From assembly GCF_000011185.1 (NCBI RefSeq), contig NC_002689.2:806001-870000 (forward strand): a stretch of DNA of 64,000 nucleotides. The letters run 5' to 3'. Made by a program: the position numbers and the translations under genes. This document shows positions 1-8,164 of the stretch, piece after piece. The notes under the pieces are model-generated. The model was given only the letters and a program-made list of their open reading frames with translations, was not told the DNA's origin and made no database searches. How positions within the stretch are numbered: the stretch's first letter is position 1; each line of letters starts with the position of its first letter. The DNA is from Thermoplasma volcanium GSS1 (GTDB taxonomy: Archaea > Thermoplasmatota > Thermoplasmata > Thermoplasmatales > Thermoplasmataceae).

Positions 1-385
1 ATTCAGGGTCTTTTGACATTGGGTAAGCTACAAAATAGTCCAATGGTTTTAGCTTCAAGCTGTCCTCAAGCTTCTTGTTCATGGCGTTATACGGGGATTC
101 ATCATAAATCGAAATAGAGGAATATGTTGCATTTGCATAGGGGAGAAGCGTAAACCCAATTTTTTCCTTCAATTCCAAAATATCATCGGGCGTCCTAGAC
201 GAGAACCAAAACACTAAGTCAGAATCGTACCTGAAGGATCTGTAGGTATGTAAATTGATCATCTTAGATTTCGCATCTCGCAAAATAGAGGAGAGCTTAT
301 TCAACGGTTCCTTTACAGATCCAATATCCTTAACATAGCCATTCAGGAATTTGTAGGCCGTGACGAAAGTATAAACTTCATTCAT
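1..385 (-). CDS. Chlorite dismutase / HemQ-family protein, 3' part missing
   Basis: The reverse strand from the ATG at 383-385 reads without a stop to the window edge, giving about 128 residues, so the C-terminal half is outside. The start MNEVYTFVTAYKF and the segment YFVAYPMSK near the edge are the recognisable signals. The YPMSK stretch is a hallmark of the chlorite dismutase/HemQ family, which binds haem or coproporphyrin-iron. The family includes true chlorite dismutases and coproheme decarboxylases. The haem-ligand histidine and later part cannot be seen, so activity cannot be assigned. A structural-genomics protein of this family is known from T. acidophilum, as far as I recall. It lies 37 bases upstream of the ftsZ stop codon, on the same strand. 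Confidence 0.8.
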   Translation of the reverse strand, partial: MNEVYTFVTAYKFLNGYVKDIGSVKEPLNKLSSILRDAKSKMINLHTYRSFRYDSDLVFWFSSRTPDDILELKEKIGFTLLPYANATYSSISIYDESPYNAMNKKLEDSLKLKPLDYFVAYPMSKDPE

Positions 386-422
386 ATATTCGATATCAAT
401 TAGGAGTAATTATAAGTGATTT

Positions 423-1466
423 TTATCCTACTTCCTCAATTCCTGGCTCAAATTTGAAATTGGGTTTTACACCGGCAACTATAACGAGAATCTTCACAGA
501 CGATCTGATGCTCTCATCTACGACTGTACCCCACATTATTGTAGCATCACGGGCGATCTTCTTCTTGAGTATATCAGCGGCTTGCTGAGCTTCCTGAAGT
601 TGAAGATCCCTGCCGCCAGTCACGTTAATTATAGCGCCTTTGGCCTTTGAAATATCAACGTCCATGAAAGGAGAATCCAATGCTTTTTCTAGAGCTTCTA
701 CTATACGGTCATTCACTGCTTGGCTGGACGAGCCCATACCTATAGCAGAATAACCTGCATCCTTCATAACCTTCCTCAGGTCATTGAAGTCCAAGTTGAT
801 GGTGCCTGTACTCATTATGAGGTCAGTTATGCCCTTTATTCCTGTGGCAATAACCTCGTCCTCAAATTTAAATGCTTTGTAAACAGGCACGTCATTGAAC
901 TTTTCGATGAGCTTATCATTGGGAATAATAACAGCTGCATCAGAATTCTTGACTAATTTTCGAACGCCTTCGTAGGCGTTCTTCATTCTGACGAAACCCT
1001 CGGTGGAGAAGGGGAGAGTAGCGAAGGATATTGTTAGGGCCCCCCTGTCCTTTGCAAGTTTAGCAACGTATGGGGCAGCACCAGTGCCTGTGCCGCCGCC
1101 AAGACCCGCCGTTATGAATACAATGCTTGTTTCATCTATTTGTTTCAATATCTCAGATTCAGATTCCTTTGCAGCCATCTCCCCTACAGACGGATCAGCA
1201 CCAGCTCCTAACCCGCGGGTTAAGTTCTTCCCAAGCAGTATTTTTGAGTGGGCTCTAATCCTGAGGAGATGTGCCGCATCTGTATTACACGCTATAAGCT
1301 TTACACCAGAGAGGTTTTCCCTCATTAGCCTGTTGATTGTATTCGATCCCGATCCCCCGAAACCAAACACTTTGATCCTGAAATTAAGCTCTTCAATTAT
1401 CTTTTGTAATTTCTCATCATTAGTCCATATATCCTCCTCAGAATTATTGGAGTTATCCATACACAT
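423..1466 (-). CDS. ftsZ: Cell division GTPase FtsZ
   Basis: A 347-residue tubulin-like GTPase that polymerises into the division ring under the membrane. The nucleotide-binding loop GFGGSGSN is at residues 35-42 and the tubulin signature GGGTGTG at 123-129. The catalytic T7 loop NLDFND (224-229) keeps the acidic residues needed for GTP hydrolysis across the polymer. The C-terminus is short with no extended tail. The frame opens MCM; a TATA-like element at about 1483-1490 is 23-30 bases from the second Met (1460), so a leaderless start at 1460 is slightly preferred over 1466. It is divergent from cbiZ. Family assignment is secure; whether the genome has a second FtsZ cannot be seen here. Confidence 0.97.
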   Translation of the reverse strand: MCMDNSNNSEEDIWTNDEKLQKIIEELNFRIKVFGFGGSGSNTINRLMRENLSGVKLIACNTDAAHLLRIRAHSKILLGKNLTRGLGAGADPSVGEMAAKESESEILKQIDETSIVFITAGLGGGTGTGAAPYVAKLAKDRGALTISFATLPFSTEGFVRMKNAYEGVRKLVKNSDAAVIIPNDKLIEKFNDVPVYKAFKFEDEVIATGIKGITDLIMSTGTINLDFNDLRKVMKDAGYSAIGMGSSSQAVNDRIVEALEKALDSPFMDVDISKAKGAIINVTGGRDLQLQEAQQAADILKKKIARDATIMWGTVVDESIRSSVKILVIVAGVKPNFKFEPGIEEVG

Positions 1467-1622
1467 ACTATATGCAAGGTTTTAATAACTTTTTTTCTGC
1501 TGCAGCGAATTATAGTTTAGGATAACTAATAATCTATCAAACAAAATTGTTTTTTCTTTAAACGAACTGTCTACGATCGCCATTTACACAATTTTAAAAT
1601 ATGCCTTTTAAGTTTCTTGCTA

Positions 1623-2276
1623 ATGCTCATCAGCTTTGACTTTCTGGAAGAAAATGATTATTACATGCTGAAATTTCATAGTGAAGCTAGAAAATTCAGC
1701 TCAGCGCCATTCAACGGTGGCGTAGGAAGAGCCAAAGCCTATATCAATCGAACGGTTAATTTAGACTACAACGAGGAAGTAATATCTGAAACTAAGGAGT
1801 TTTTGGCTAGAAATAAAATAGAGGAAAACGGTACAGTCTGTACACTCACTGCAGTTGATGTTAATACGCATGTCGTGGCAAAAAAATATCTAGATACGAA
1901 TTCTCTAATTGTGTATATTACTGCCGGCTTCGACAATACAGTTTCCATAGGCAATGTTAAGGGCATGCACGGAACCATAAACATAGCACTCTTAACAGAC
2001 TTTCCGTTATCCGATGCAGGAGTCCTTAACCTATTCCAGACGATTGTGGAATCAAAAGCACAGTTCATGAACGATGCGCATGTAACCGATAGAGCTACTG
2101 GAAAAGTCGGACCAGGCACTTCCACTGATACTGTTTCCGTATTCGTTTTCAATGATGAGAAGACTATTAACTACGCCGGTAGAATAACGGCAATCGGGCA
2201 CGAGGCATCGCTCATGGTATACAATTCTCTGCTTAAAATAAATGAAAACAATAAGAAAGCACATGAGATGGCATAA
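1623..2276 (+). CDS. cbiZ: Adenosylcobinamide amidohydrolase CbiZ
   Basis: About 217 residues. The pattern GTSTDTVSVF followed by GRITAIGHEAS, together with VTDRATGKVGPGTSTD, is characteristic of CbiZ. CbiZ cleaves the aminopropanol side chain of adenosylcobinamide to give adenosylcobyric acid, the archaeal route for cobamide salvage. The frame extends to a TTG at 1617. I prefer the ATG at 1623 because a TATA-like tttaaaatat at 1592-1601 lies about 26 bases upstream, the spacing seen before other leaderless genes here. It is followed by moaD, which has its own TATA-like sequence overlapping the 3' end of cbiZ. No other cobamide gene is adjacent, fitting salvage rather than de novo synthesis. 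The family call is from remembered motifs. Confidence 0.85.
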   Translation: MLISFDFLEENDYYMLKFHSEARKFSSAPFNGGVGRAKAYINRTVNLDYNEEVISETKEFLARNKIEENGTVCTLTAVDVNTHVVAKKYLDTNSLIVYITAGFDNTVSIGNVKGMHGTINIALLTDFPLSDAGVLNLFQTIVESKAQFMNDAHVTDRATGKVGPGTSTDTVSVFVFNDEKTINYAGRITAIGHEASLMVYNSLLKINENNKKAHEMA

Positions 2277-2304
2277 TTAATTAACTATTGTGCAATGATC
2301 ACTT

Positions 2305-2580
2305 ATGTCTGTTACCGTAAGGTATTATGCAAACTTAAGATCCGTAACTGGGAAAAAATTAGAGGAGTTCGACGGCATAAAAAATATAGATGATCTTATT
2401 TCGTTACTTAATCAGGAGTATGGTGAAAAATTTAGGAAATTGATGTACAACGGCAACGAACTTTATCCCAACGTTATAATACTGCTAAATGGCAACAATA
2501 TTAACTCAATAGAAGGCTTAAAAACGCCGTTAAAAGACGGTGACAACATAGATGTCTTCCCGCCAGTGGCAGGCGGCTAA
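2305..2580 (+). CDS. moaD: MoaD-type sulfur carrier protein
   Basis: A 91-residue ubiquitin-fold protein ending VFPPVAGG. The terminal Gly-Gly is the site that is adenylated and thiocarboxylated so that MoaD can give sulfur to precursor Z, forming molybdopterin. The N-terminal [16 protein letters not shown] and the LNGNNI stretch also fit MoaD. It points toward, and ends 23 bases from, the aldehyde ferredoxin oxidoreductase on the other strand. That enzyme needs the pterin dithiolene made with MoaD, so the adjacency is functionally sensible. A role as a SAMP-like protein modifier cannot be excluded from sequence alone. A TATA-like attaattaac lies about 26 bases before the ATG. Confidence 0.9.
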   Translation: MSVTVRYYANLRSVTGKKLEEFDGIKNIDDLISLLNQEYGEKFRKLMYNGNELYPNVIILLNGNNINSIEGLKTPLKDGDNIDVFPPVAGG

Positions 2581-2603
2581 GCTAAATAATTAGAAAAATA
2601 TTT

Positions 2604-4415
2604 TTAAATACCGTAAAATTCAAGCCCAAGCTCCTTTAGTTTTTCTGGAGTCGGATAACCATTTTCGGTCCATCCTCTTACCTTGTAATAGTCTTTTATA
2701 AGTTTCTCGAAAGGTACTGTATTCCCTTTCTTTGGCCCCTTTGGTATTGGATCTTTTAGGAACCTTTCAGGCAGCTTATCGTCTTCTGGTTTTATCCCTG
2801 CCTTTAAGTTGAATAATCTTTCCAAGTTCCAGACTCTTTCTGCAGCTTTCATTATTTCTTCCTTAGTGTAGTTGAATCCAGTAACTGCGTTTACTAGTTC
2901 TAAATAATCATCAAGGTTGAGTGCAAATGAGGGAAACTGGCATAGCCCAGAACAGTCCATTACCTCAGTGAAATCCTGTACGTACTTAACTAGTTCAGCC
3001 TTTCCTTCCAACTTGAGAGGATCAGATACTGGCTCAACACCTAAAATCTCGTTTGATATTGTATAAGCTCTCATGTGGGAACCGCCTATGTTGCTGGTTG
3101 CATACTCAAGCGCCATGCCCCACACGCCTCTCGGGTCGTATGCTGCAATCTCCTGCCCCTTTACACTCATAGAAACTGATGGATCTCCGTACATTTCCGA
3201 GAGCTTCTTTGAGCCTTCCGCAAGCTTCGATCCAAAATCCTTCCTGTAGGCAAGTTTTACACTCATCTCCAGCAAAGCGCTCTGGTTTCCGAACTTCGGC
3301 TTTGTTGGTCCGACATCCTTATCAGGTATTTTCCCATTTTCATAGAGTTCCATAGCGGCGGACATCGTTAGGCCAGCGGATATTGTGTCATATCCGAGCC
3401 TGTCTGCATTGTCGTTTGCGGCTATTATAGTGTAAAGGTCATGAATTCCTGTGTTTGGTCCAAGGGCCCACGTGCTCTCATATTCCGGCCCTTCACTTTC
3501 CCGCTCGTTATACCTGACTACTCTCCCGCAACCTATCGGACACGCAAAGCACGGCTGGTTGTGAAGTAGATAGGTCTCTGCTAACGTCTCTCCGCTGACA
3601 TCATCCGCAAGAGGGTCGTCTCCAGACTCCGTTAGATTCTTATTTGAATATATGCCGGATTTATTGATTATATTTACTAGAACCTCGGTACCAAACTGTG
3701 TTAAACCTTGAGAGGTAACAGGGTTTTCTTTGATTTTTTTAAGCATTTTCGGCAGCACAATTTTGTATTTCTCTGGATCTCCAATGGCAGGCATCCTTCC
3801 GCCACCGGCAACTATTGCTTTAAGGTTCTTTGAGCCCATAACCGCCCCGACTCCGTTTCTGCCAGCAGCTCTATGTTTGTCATTCATTATGGAGGCAAAT
3901 TTCACAAGGTTTTCCCCTGCTGGACCGATGCAGGCTACGCTTACGTTTCCGCTTATTCTCGACGTAAGTATATCTGTAGTTTCGAAGACGTCTTTTCCCC
4001 AAAGGTCTGATGCATCTCTCAACTCGGCCTTTCCGTTATCTACATAGAGATAAACTGGTTTCTTAGACTTTCCTTTGAATATTATCATATCAAAACCGGC
4101 GTGCTTTAATTTAGCTCCGAAGTAACCTCCTGAATTGCTTCTTGTTATTGTACCAGTAAGCGGACTTTTCGTAACAGCCATATACCGTGCCGCTGTAGGT
4201 GCGCTAGTGCCAGTTAGCGGTCCGGGAGCTATTATAAGTTCGTTCTCAGGATCATAAGGATCGATCTTTGGATCAACTTCTTCTACATAATAACGAGTAG
4301 CAAGGCCTTGCCCACCAATGTAGTCCTTTGCCCACGTCATATTTGTATTCTCTATGGAAAGCTTACCCGCGCTGAGATCAATCCTCAGAATTTTACCTGT
4401 AAAACCCCCTATCAT
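2604..4415 (-). CDS. aor: Aldehyde ferredoxin oxidoreductase (tungstopterin enzyme)
   Basis: A 603-residue AOR-family enzyme that oxidises aldehydes to carboxylic acids with ferredoxin as acceptor, using a bis-pterin tungsten cofactor and one [4Fe-4S] cluster. The N-terminal MIGGFTGKILRIDL, GGQGLATRY (34-42) and GPLTGT (65-70) are family landmarks. The cluster ligands are visible as C289-x2-C292-x3-C296 in CFACPIGC and C492 in DCSGLC, with the conserved Asp five residues before the last Cys. Length matches the family. The start is supported by a strong TATA-like run centred near 4441, 26 bases upstream. It is convergent with moaD and divergent from glyA. Which aldehyde it uses (AOR versus FOR, GAPOR or WOR subfamilies) is not clear. 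Confidence 0.93.
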   Translation of the reverse strand: MIGGFTGKILRIDLSAGKLSIENTNMTWAKDYIGGQGLATRYYVEEVDPKIDPYDPENELIIAPGPLTGTSAPTAARYMAVTKSPLTGTITRSNSGGYFGAKLKHAGFDMIIFKGKSKKPVYLYVDNGKAELRDASDLWGKDVFETTDILTSRISGNVSVACIGPAGENLVKFASIMNDKHRAAGRNGVGAVMGSKNLKAIVAGGGRMPAIGDPEKYKIVLPKMLKKIKENPVTSQGLTQFGTEVLVNIINKSGIYSNKNLTESGDDPLADDVSGETLAETYLLHNQPCFACPIGCGRVVRYNERESEGPEYESTWALGPNTGIHDLYTIIAANDNADRLGYDTISAGLTMSAAMELYENGKIPDKDVGPTKPKFGNQSALLEMSVKLAYRKDFGSKLAEGSKKLSEMYGDPSVSMSVKGQEIAAYDPRGVWGMALEYATSNIGGSHMRAYTISNEILGVEPVSDPLKLEGKAELVKYVQDFTEVMDCSGLCQFPSFALNLDDYLELVNAVTGFNYTKEEIMKAAERVWNLERLFNLKAGIKPEDDKLPERFLKDPIPKGPKKGNTVPFEKLIKDYYKVRGWTENGYPTPEKLKELGLEFYGI

Positions 4416-4433
4416 ATCGATCGAAAAAATAGT

Positions 4434-4452
4434 TGATATAAATATATAAATA
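4434..4452 (-). promoter_or_regulatory. TATA element of the aldehyde ferredoxin oxidoreductase gene
   Basis: On the reverse strand a run of alternating A and T centred at about 4441 lies 26 bases upstream of the start codon at 4415. It is AT-only for more than a dozen bases, unlike the surrounding sequence. Confidence 0.55.
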
Positions 4453-4542
4453 TTTCTAATGAAATTATAATATGTTTTTCTTACTAATTATTAAAAATTC
4501 AACAACCGATAGATTTTTAAGTGTATTAACGTAAACTTGGCT

Positions 4543-5706
4543 ATGAGGAAGATTCTTTCTATTGTTCAGGATGCAGATATATACCGTTCATCAGTTATTA
4601 ATTTGCAGGCTTCAGAGAACGTTATAAGCCCTAACGTCCGGAGAGCTCTGGCGTCTGATTTTGCATCAAGGTATTCTCACAAGGAAAACGGCGTCAATGA
4701 CTATGGCGGAACTAAGTATGCCGAAGAACTCGAAGAATCGGTGAATGAATTAGCATCGGAAGTTTTTAACTTTAAATATGCAGATGCGAAGCCGCTGAGC
4801 GGTCACGTCGCAGCTGAAACTGTTTTAGCTGCGCTTGTGAAGCGGGGAGAAAGCATCATGAAGATCCCAGAAAGGAACGGGGGCTATCAAGGATATTTGA
4901 ATGGATATTTACCAAGCCTTATGGGCTTTCGTTCTTATGACATACCTATGAAGCCAGATCAGGCCATAGATTTTGAGTCGTTCGAGAAAACGATTGATTA
5001 TATAAGACCTAAGGTAGTAATCCTTGGGCAGTCTGTATTTGTAAAATCGTATGATATTCCTAAAGTAAGAGAGCTTTGCAACAGTGTAGGATCGATGCTT
5101 TTATACGATGCTTCGCACGTAATGGGACTTATTGCTGGCGGAACATTTCAAAAGGATATAGGACTATGCGATGTTGTCTTCGGATCTACGCATAAAACAT
5201 TCTTCGGACCACAAGGCGGTATAATACTCACAAACGAAGCCGAAGTGTTCGATAGAATTGAAAAGAAAATTACGTGGATCACTATGGACAATTTTAATAT
5301 ATCGAGGATGGCAGGGGTTGGTGTAGCTCTAGAAGAAACAAAAAAGTTTGGTCGTGAATATGCATCTCGTGTTGTAAAGAATGCAAAGGACCTTGCAAAG
5401 GAACTGGACGGAAAGTTGCCTATAAAATATTCGCCGTGGTTTACGGAATCCCACCAAGTGTTGATCGATGAAGAGGGCCTTAAAAAGGATGGATATGATA
5501 CCATAAAATTTAGTGAAGATCTTGAAAAAAACGGTATTATAGTAGATAGAATAGGCAGAATAGGTACCGCGGAGATAACAAGGATGGGAGTTGATGACGT
5601 TCAACCAATCGCTGATATGATAAAAGACGCCTATATTGGAAAAGATGTAAAAGAGAGAGTTAATAAATTTGTGAGCAATATGAAAATGAGATACTATGAA
5701 AGTTAG
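4543..5706 (+). CDS. glyA: Serine hydroxymethyltransferase
   Basis: A PLP enzyme interconverting serine and glycine with transfer of a one-carbon unit to a folate-type or pterin carrier. The Schiff-base lysine sits in GSTHKTFFGPQGG, LLYDASHVMGL carries the PLP-contacting Asp and His, and the N-terminus has the LQASENVISP motif. It is shorter (387 residues) than bacterial GlyA, as is usual for archaeal forms. The frame extends to a TTG at 4537, but the T-rich box at 4511-4520 is about 26 bases before the ATG at 4543, favouring that start. The last 11 bases overlap the ATG of the CBS/HPF-like gene, so the two are probably co-transcribed. Confidence 0.95.
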   Translation: MRKILSIVQDADIYRSSVINLQASENVISPNVRRALASDFASRYSHKENGVNDYGGTKYAEELEESVNELASEVFNFKYADAKPLSGHVAAETVLAALVKRGESIMKIPERNGGYQGYLNGYLPSLMGFRSYDIPMKPDQAIDFESFEKTIDYIRPKVVILGQSVFVKSYDIPKVRELCNSVGSMLLYDASHVMGLIAGGTFQKDIGLCDVVFGSTHKTFFGPQGGIILTNEAEVFDRIEKKITWITMDNFNISRMAGVGVALEETKKFGREYASRVVKNAKDLAKELDGKLPIKYSPWFTESHQVLIDEEGLKKDGYDTIKFSEDLEKNGIIVDRIGRIGTAEITRMGVDDVQPIADMIKDAYIGKDVKERVNKFVSNMKMRYYES

Positions 5707-6781
5707 AGAGCTGATGACTCCAGATCCGGTCACAGTTGGAGTAGACGATACATTTTCCAAAGTTATGTCAAAGATGAACGAAACAGGAATTCACCAACTT
5801 CCTGTTATGGATGGCAACAGGTATGCAGGTATGATAACTTATTCCGACCTTTTGAAGAAGAGAAGCATACAAGTAAAATCCAAAATATCGAATTACGCCA
5901 TAAATACACCAACTCTCAGCGCAGATGATGATGTTCTCGAGGCAGTAAGGCTGATTAAAGATACAGGTCTATCTGCACTACCTGTCTTCGATAAGGGGAA
6001 GCTAGTTGGAATAATCTCTAGAACGGACATAATAAAACGCATAGATAAAATAAGCGATATAAGCAACCTGAGGGCTTTCCAGATTATGAGCCCTGATCCT
6101 GTAGCCGTCAGTGAGGATGATAGCATAGAGGAGGCATTCGATAGCCTAAGACAGTTAAATGAAGTTGAAATACCTGTAGTAGATAACGAGGAGAGGCTAG
6201 TTGGCATAGTAAAGCTGAACGACATTCTCGGGATAATGTTTCGGGAAAAAGAGAAGATAAAGTATGGCGGATACGGAGAGAAAGAAAGGGTCCAAATAGC
6301 TTGTGGTTCTGTAATGGATCCGCCTATTAGTGTTGACAGATACGCTGATGTAAAAACCGTTGTAGACGAGATGATGAAGAATGAGCTCCATATAATGCCT
6401 ATCGTAGACTCCGGTAAGCTGGTCGGTATTATAGATTTTAGTGACCTCATCAACATAATTAAAACGGAGAGCAAAGAGGGTATACTCATAGAGATAAGCG
6501 GCCTTGATATTTACGATGAAGACTTATACGATATTGCCTTTGATCTTTCAGAAAGGTTTCTAACTAAGTTCTCGAAACTTACAGACGTATCACAAGGGAA
6601 ACTACTAATACATGTGATGAAATACAAAACCCAGGGTGCAACAAAATACAGCGTTAGAACCAGAATTTCGGCCCCACCAATATTCATGGTTCAGAATGAC
6701 GCAGGATGGAACTTCGCAGTTGTACTTTCGAATATATTCGATAGATATGAGGAAAGGCTTAAAAAACTGAAGGAGAAATAA
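5696..6781 (+). CDS. Four-CBS-domain protein with C-terminal HPF-like domain
   Basis: 361 residues. Four CBS repeats can be read at about 1-55, 60-118, 125-183 and 204-258, each with the pattern MxPxPVxV ... LPVxDxxxLVGIIxxxDII. CBS pairs usually bind adenine nucleotides and report energy state. The last ~100 residues (IEISGLDIYDEDLYDIAFDL to YEERLKKLKEK) resemble the ribosome hibernation factor HPF/YfiA: a beta strand, a long helix, strands, then a basic C-terminal helix. I infer a nucleotide-sensing ribosome-associated factor. The domain match is by eye only. It overlaps glyA by 11 bases and is 2 bases from the ATG that opens the tldD region, so it belongs to the glyA-CBS-tldD-tldE run. Confidence 0.8.
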   Translation: MKVRELMTPDPVTVGVDDTFSKVMSKMNETGIHQLPVMDGNRYAGMITYSDLLKKRSIQVKSKISNYAINTPTLSADDDVLEAVRLIKDTGLSALPVFDKGKLVGIISRTDIIKRIDKISDISNLRAFQIMSPDPVAVSEDDSIEEAFDSLRQLNEVEIPVVDNEERLVGIVKLNDILGIMFREKEKIKYGGYGEKERVQIACGSVMDPPISVDRYADVKTVVDEMMKNELHIMPIVDSGKLVGIIDFSDLINIIKTESKEGILIEISGLDIYDEDLYDIAFDLSERFLTKFSKLTDVSQGKLLIHVMKYKTQGATKYSVRTRISAPPIFMVQNDAGWNFAVVLSNIFDRYEERLKKLKEK

Positions 6782-6783
6782 AT

Positions 6784-6858
6784 ATGGATCTAATTGACCG
6801 CATAATTTCATACATCGACGGGAAGTGCAAATACGGCGAACTAGGTACATGGACATAA
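6784..6858 (+). other. Apparent N-terminal fragment of TldD in another frame
   Basis: An ATG two bases after the preceding stop opens 24 codons that begin MDLIDRIISYIDGKCKYGEL and end at TAA 6856-6858. The first ~21 residues look like a normal TldD N-terminus (a helix, then an A-E-Y/L-R-Y type strand). The following residues RYMDITSRGAFYRNG lie in the frame shifted by -1, which forms the main tldD reading frame. Re-reading one base at 6843 would join them as GELRYMDITS. This is therefore either a real frameshift, a programmed shift, or a missing base in the sequence. Confidence 0.6.
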
Positions 6859-8159
6859 CAAGCAGGGGAGCTTTCTACAGGAATGGTGAATTTGATGGAT
6901 CTTCCAGTTCTAGAGGCAGTGGCTATGCAATAAGAGTTGTCAATGACTCCATAGCTATCGCATATTCAAATTCAGATGATTGGGAAAGGGTAAAGAAACG
7001 GATAGATGAGGCATTAGACAGGTCAAGAAAAATAGGAAAATCAAAAATTTTTACAGGAAGAGATGTGCGGAGTTCATGGACTAAACTAGGAAACAAGAAA
7101 GTTCTGGATACAGATTTTAATGAAATCGTGGATATATTAAAAGAAGCGGATACTGCTGCATCTAATGTTGCTCAGCTACGAATAAATTCTATTTCCGATA
7201 AGATAGTTAAAGAATATTATATGAACACTGAAGGTTCTGAAGTCCATGGCGAATATTCGAGGATATATTTCCAATATCTAATCGGTGTTGTCGAGAGCGG
7301 TAATTATGAGCAGTCATCTGAGGAATATGGATACACTGGTGGCTATGAAACTTTTGACTTAGGAAGGATAGCAGAGGAGGAAAGGGAGGATGCTGTCAAG
7401 CTAAGGGAAATAGCTCTCGCACCTTCAGTAGAGCCAGGAAAATTTGACGTTATAATTGGTCCGGAGATATCTGGTATTGTAGCGCATGAGAGTGCGGGAC
7501 ATCCAACAGAGTACGATAGGATAGCTGGAAGAGAAGCCGTCCTTGCTGGTGAATCTTTCTTATCCGGTAAAAAATTTCCGTATAAAATAGGTTCTGAATT
7601 GGTTAATGTTGTTGATGATCCGACCGTAGAAAACTCTTTCGGATACTATCTCTACGATGATGAAGGTGTTCCTGCAAGAAAGAGATACCTTTACAAGGAT
7701 GGAATGACATCTGAATTTCTATTAAACAGGGAGAGCGCCGCCTGGGCAGGAACTGAAAGCAACGGAGCCGGCCGTTCATCTTCATGGGATATGGAACCGC
7801 TTGCAAGAATGAGTACTACGTACATAGAGCCAGGTGATTATTCCTTTGAAGAGCTGTTCGAAGGCGTCCGGAGAGGAGTATACATTAAATCATTCACAGA
7901 ATGGAATATCGATGATCTAAGGTTCAACGAAAAGTATGTTGGAAAAGAGGCTTACTACATAGAAAACGGTGACATAAAGGGCCGTGTAAGGAGGCCAGTC
8001 CTTGAAACAAATACGGTAAACTTTTACTCGTCCGTAGATGCGGTTGGTAAGGACCTGCACTTTAACGCAGGTATATGCGGCAAGGGCGATCCCGAACAAG
8101 GTGTTGAAGTATGGATGGGAGGACCGCACCTGAGATTGAGAGGAATGATCGTAAAGTGA
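6825..8159 (+). CDS. tldD: TldD-family metalloprotease
   Basis: The uninterrupted frame gives 444 residues from a GTG at 6825, but the true N-terminus is probably encoded from ATG 6784 in the other frame (see 6784-6858); ATG 6849 is an alternative. The zinc motif HExxxH is present as AHESAGHPTEYDR, the hallmark of the TldD subunit. The C-terminal GICGKGDPEQGVEVWMGGPHLRLRGM is also typical. TldD and TldE form a heterodimeric protease in which TldD carries the active site; known roles are degradation of unfolded peptides and maturation of ribosomally made peptides such as microcin B17. The tldE start follows within 6 bases of the stop. Family assignment is secure; only the start is in doubt. 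Confidence 0.9.
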   Translation: MQIRRTRYMDITSRGAFYRNGEFDGSSSSRGSGYAIRVVNDSIAIAYSNSDDWERVKKRIDEALDRSRKIGKSKIFTGRDVRSSWTKLGNKKVLDTDFNEIVDILKEADTAASNVAQLRINSISDKIVKEYYMNTEGSEVHGEYSRIYFQYLIGVVESGNYEQSSEEYGYTGGYETFDLGRIAEEEREDAVKLREIALAPSVEPGKFDVIIGPEISGIVAHESAGHPTEYDRIAGREAVLAGESFLSGKKFPYKIGSELVNVVDDPTVENSFGYYLYDDEGVPARKRYLYKDGMTSEFLLNRESAAWAGTESNGAGRSSSWDMEPLARMSTTYIEPGDYSFEELFEGVRRGVYIKSFTEWNIDDLRFNEKYVGKEAYYIENGDIKGRVRRPVLETNTVNFYSSVDAVGKDLHFNAGICGKGDPEQGVEVWMGGPHLRLRGMIVK

Positions 8160-8164
8160 TCGAA

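Noticed and set aside
1003-1485. 160-codon forward frame opposite ftsZ
   Set aside because: It is the complement of strongly conserved FtsZ codons and has no family resemblance, promoter or ribosome binding site.
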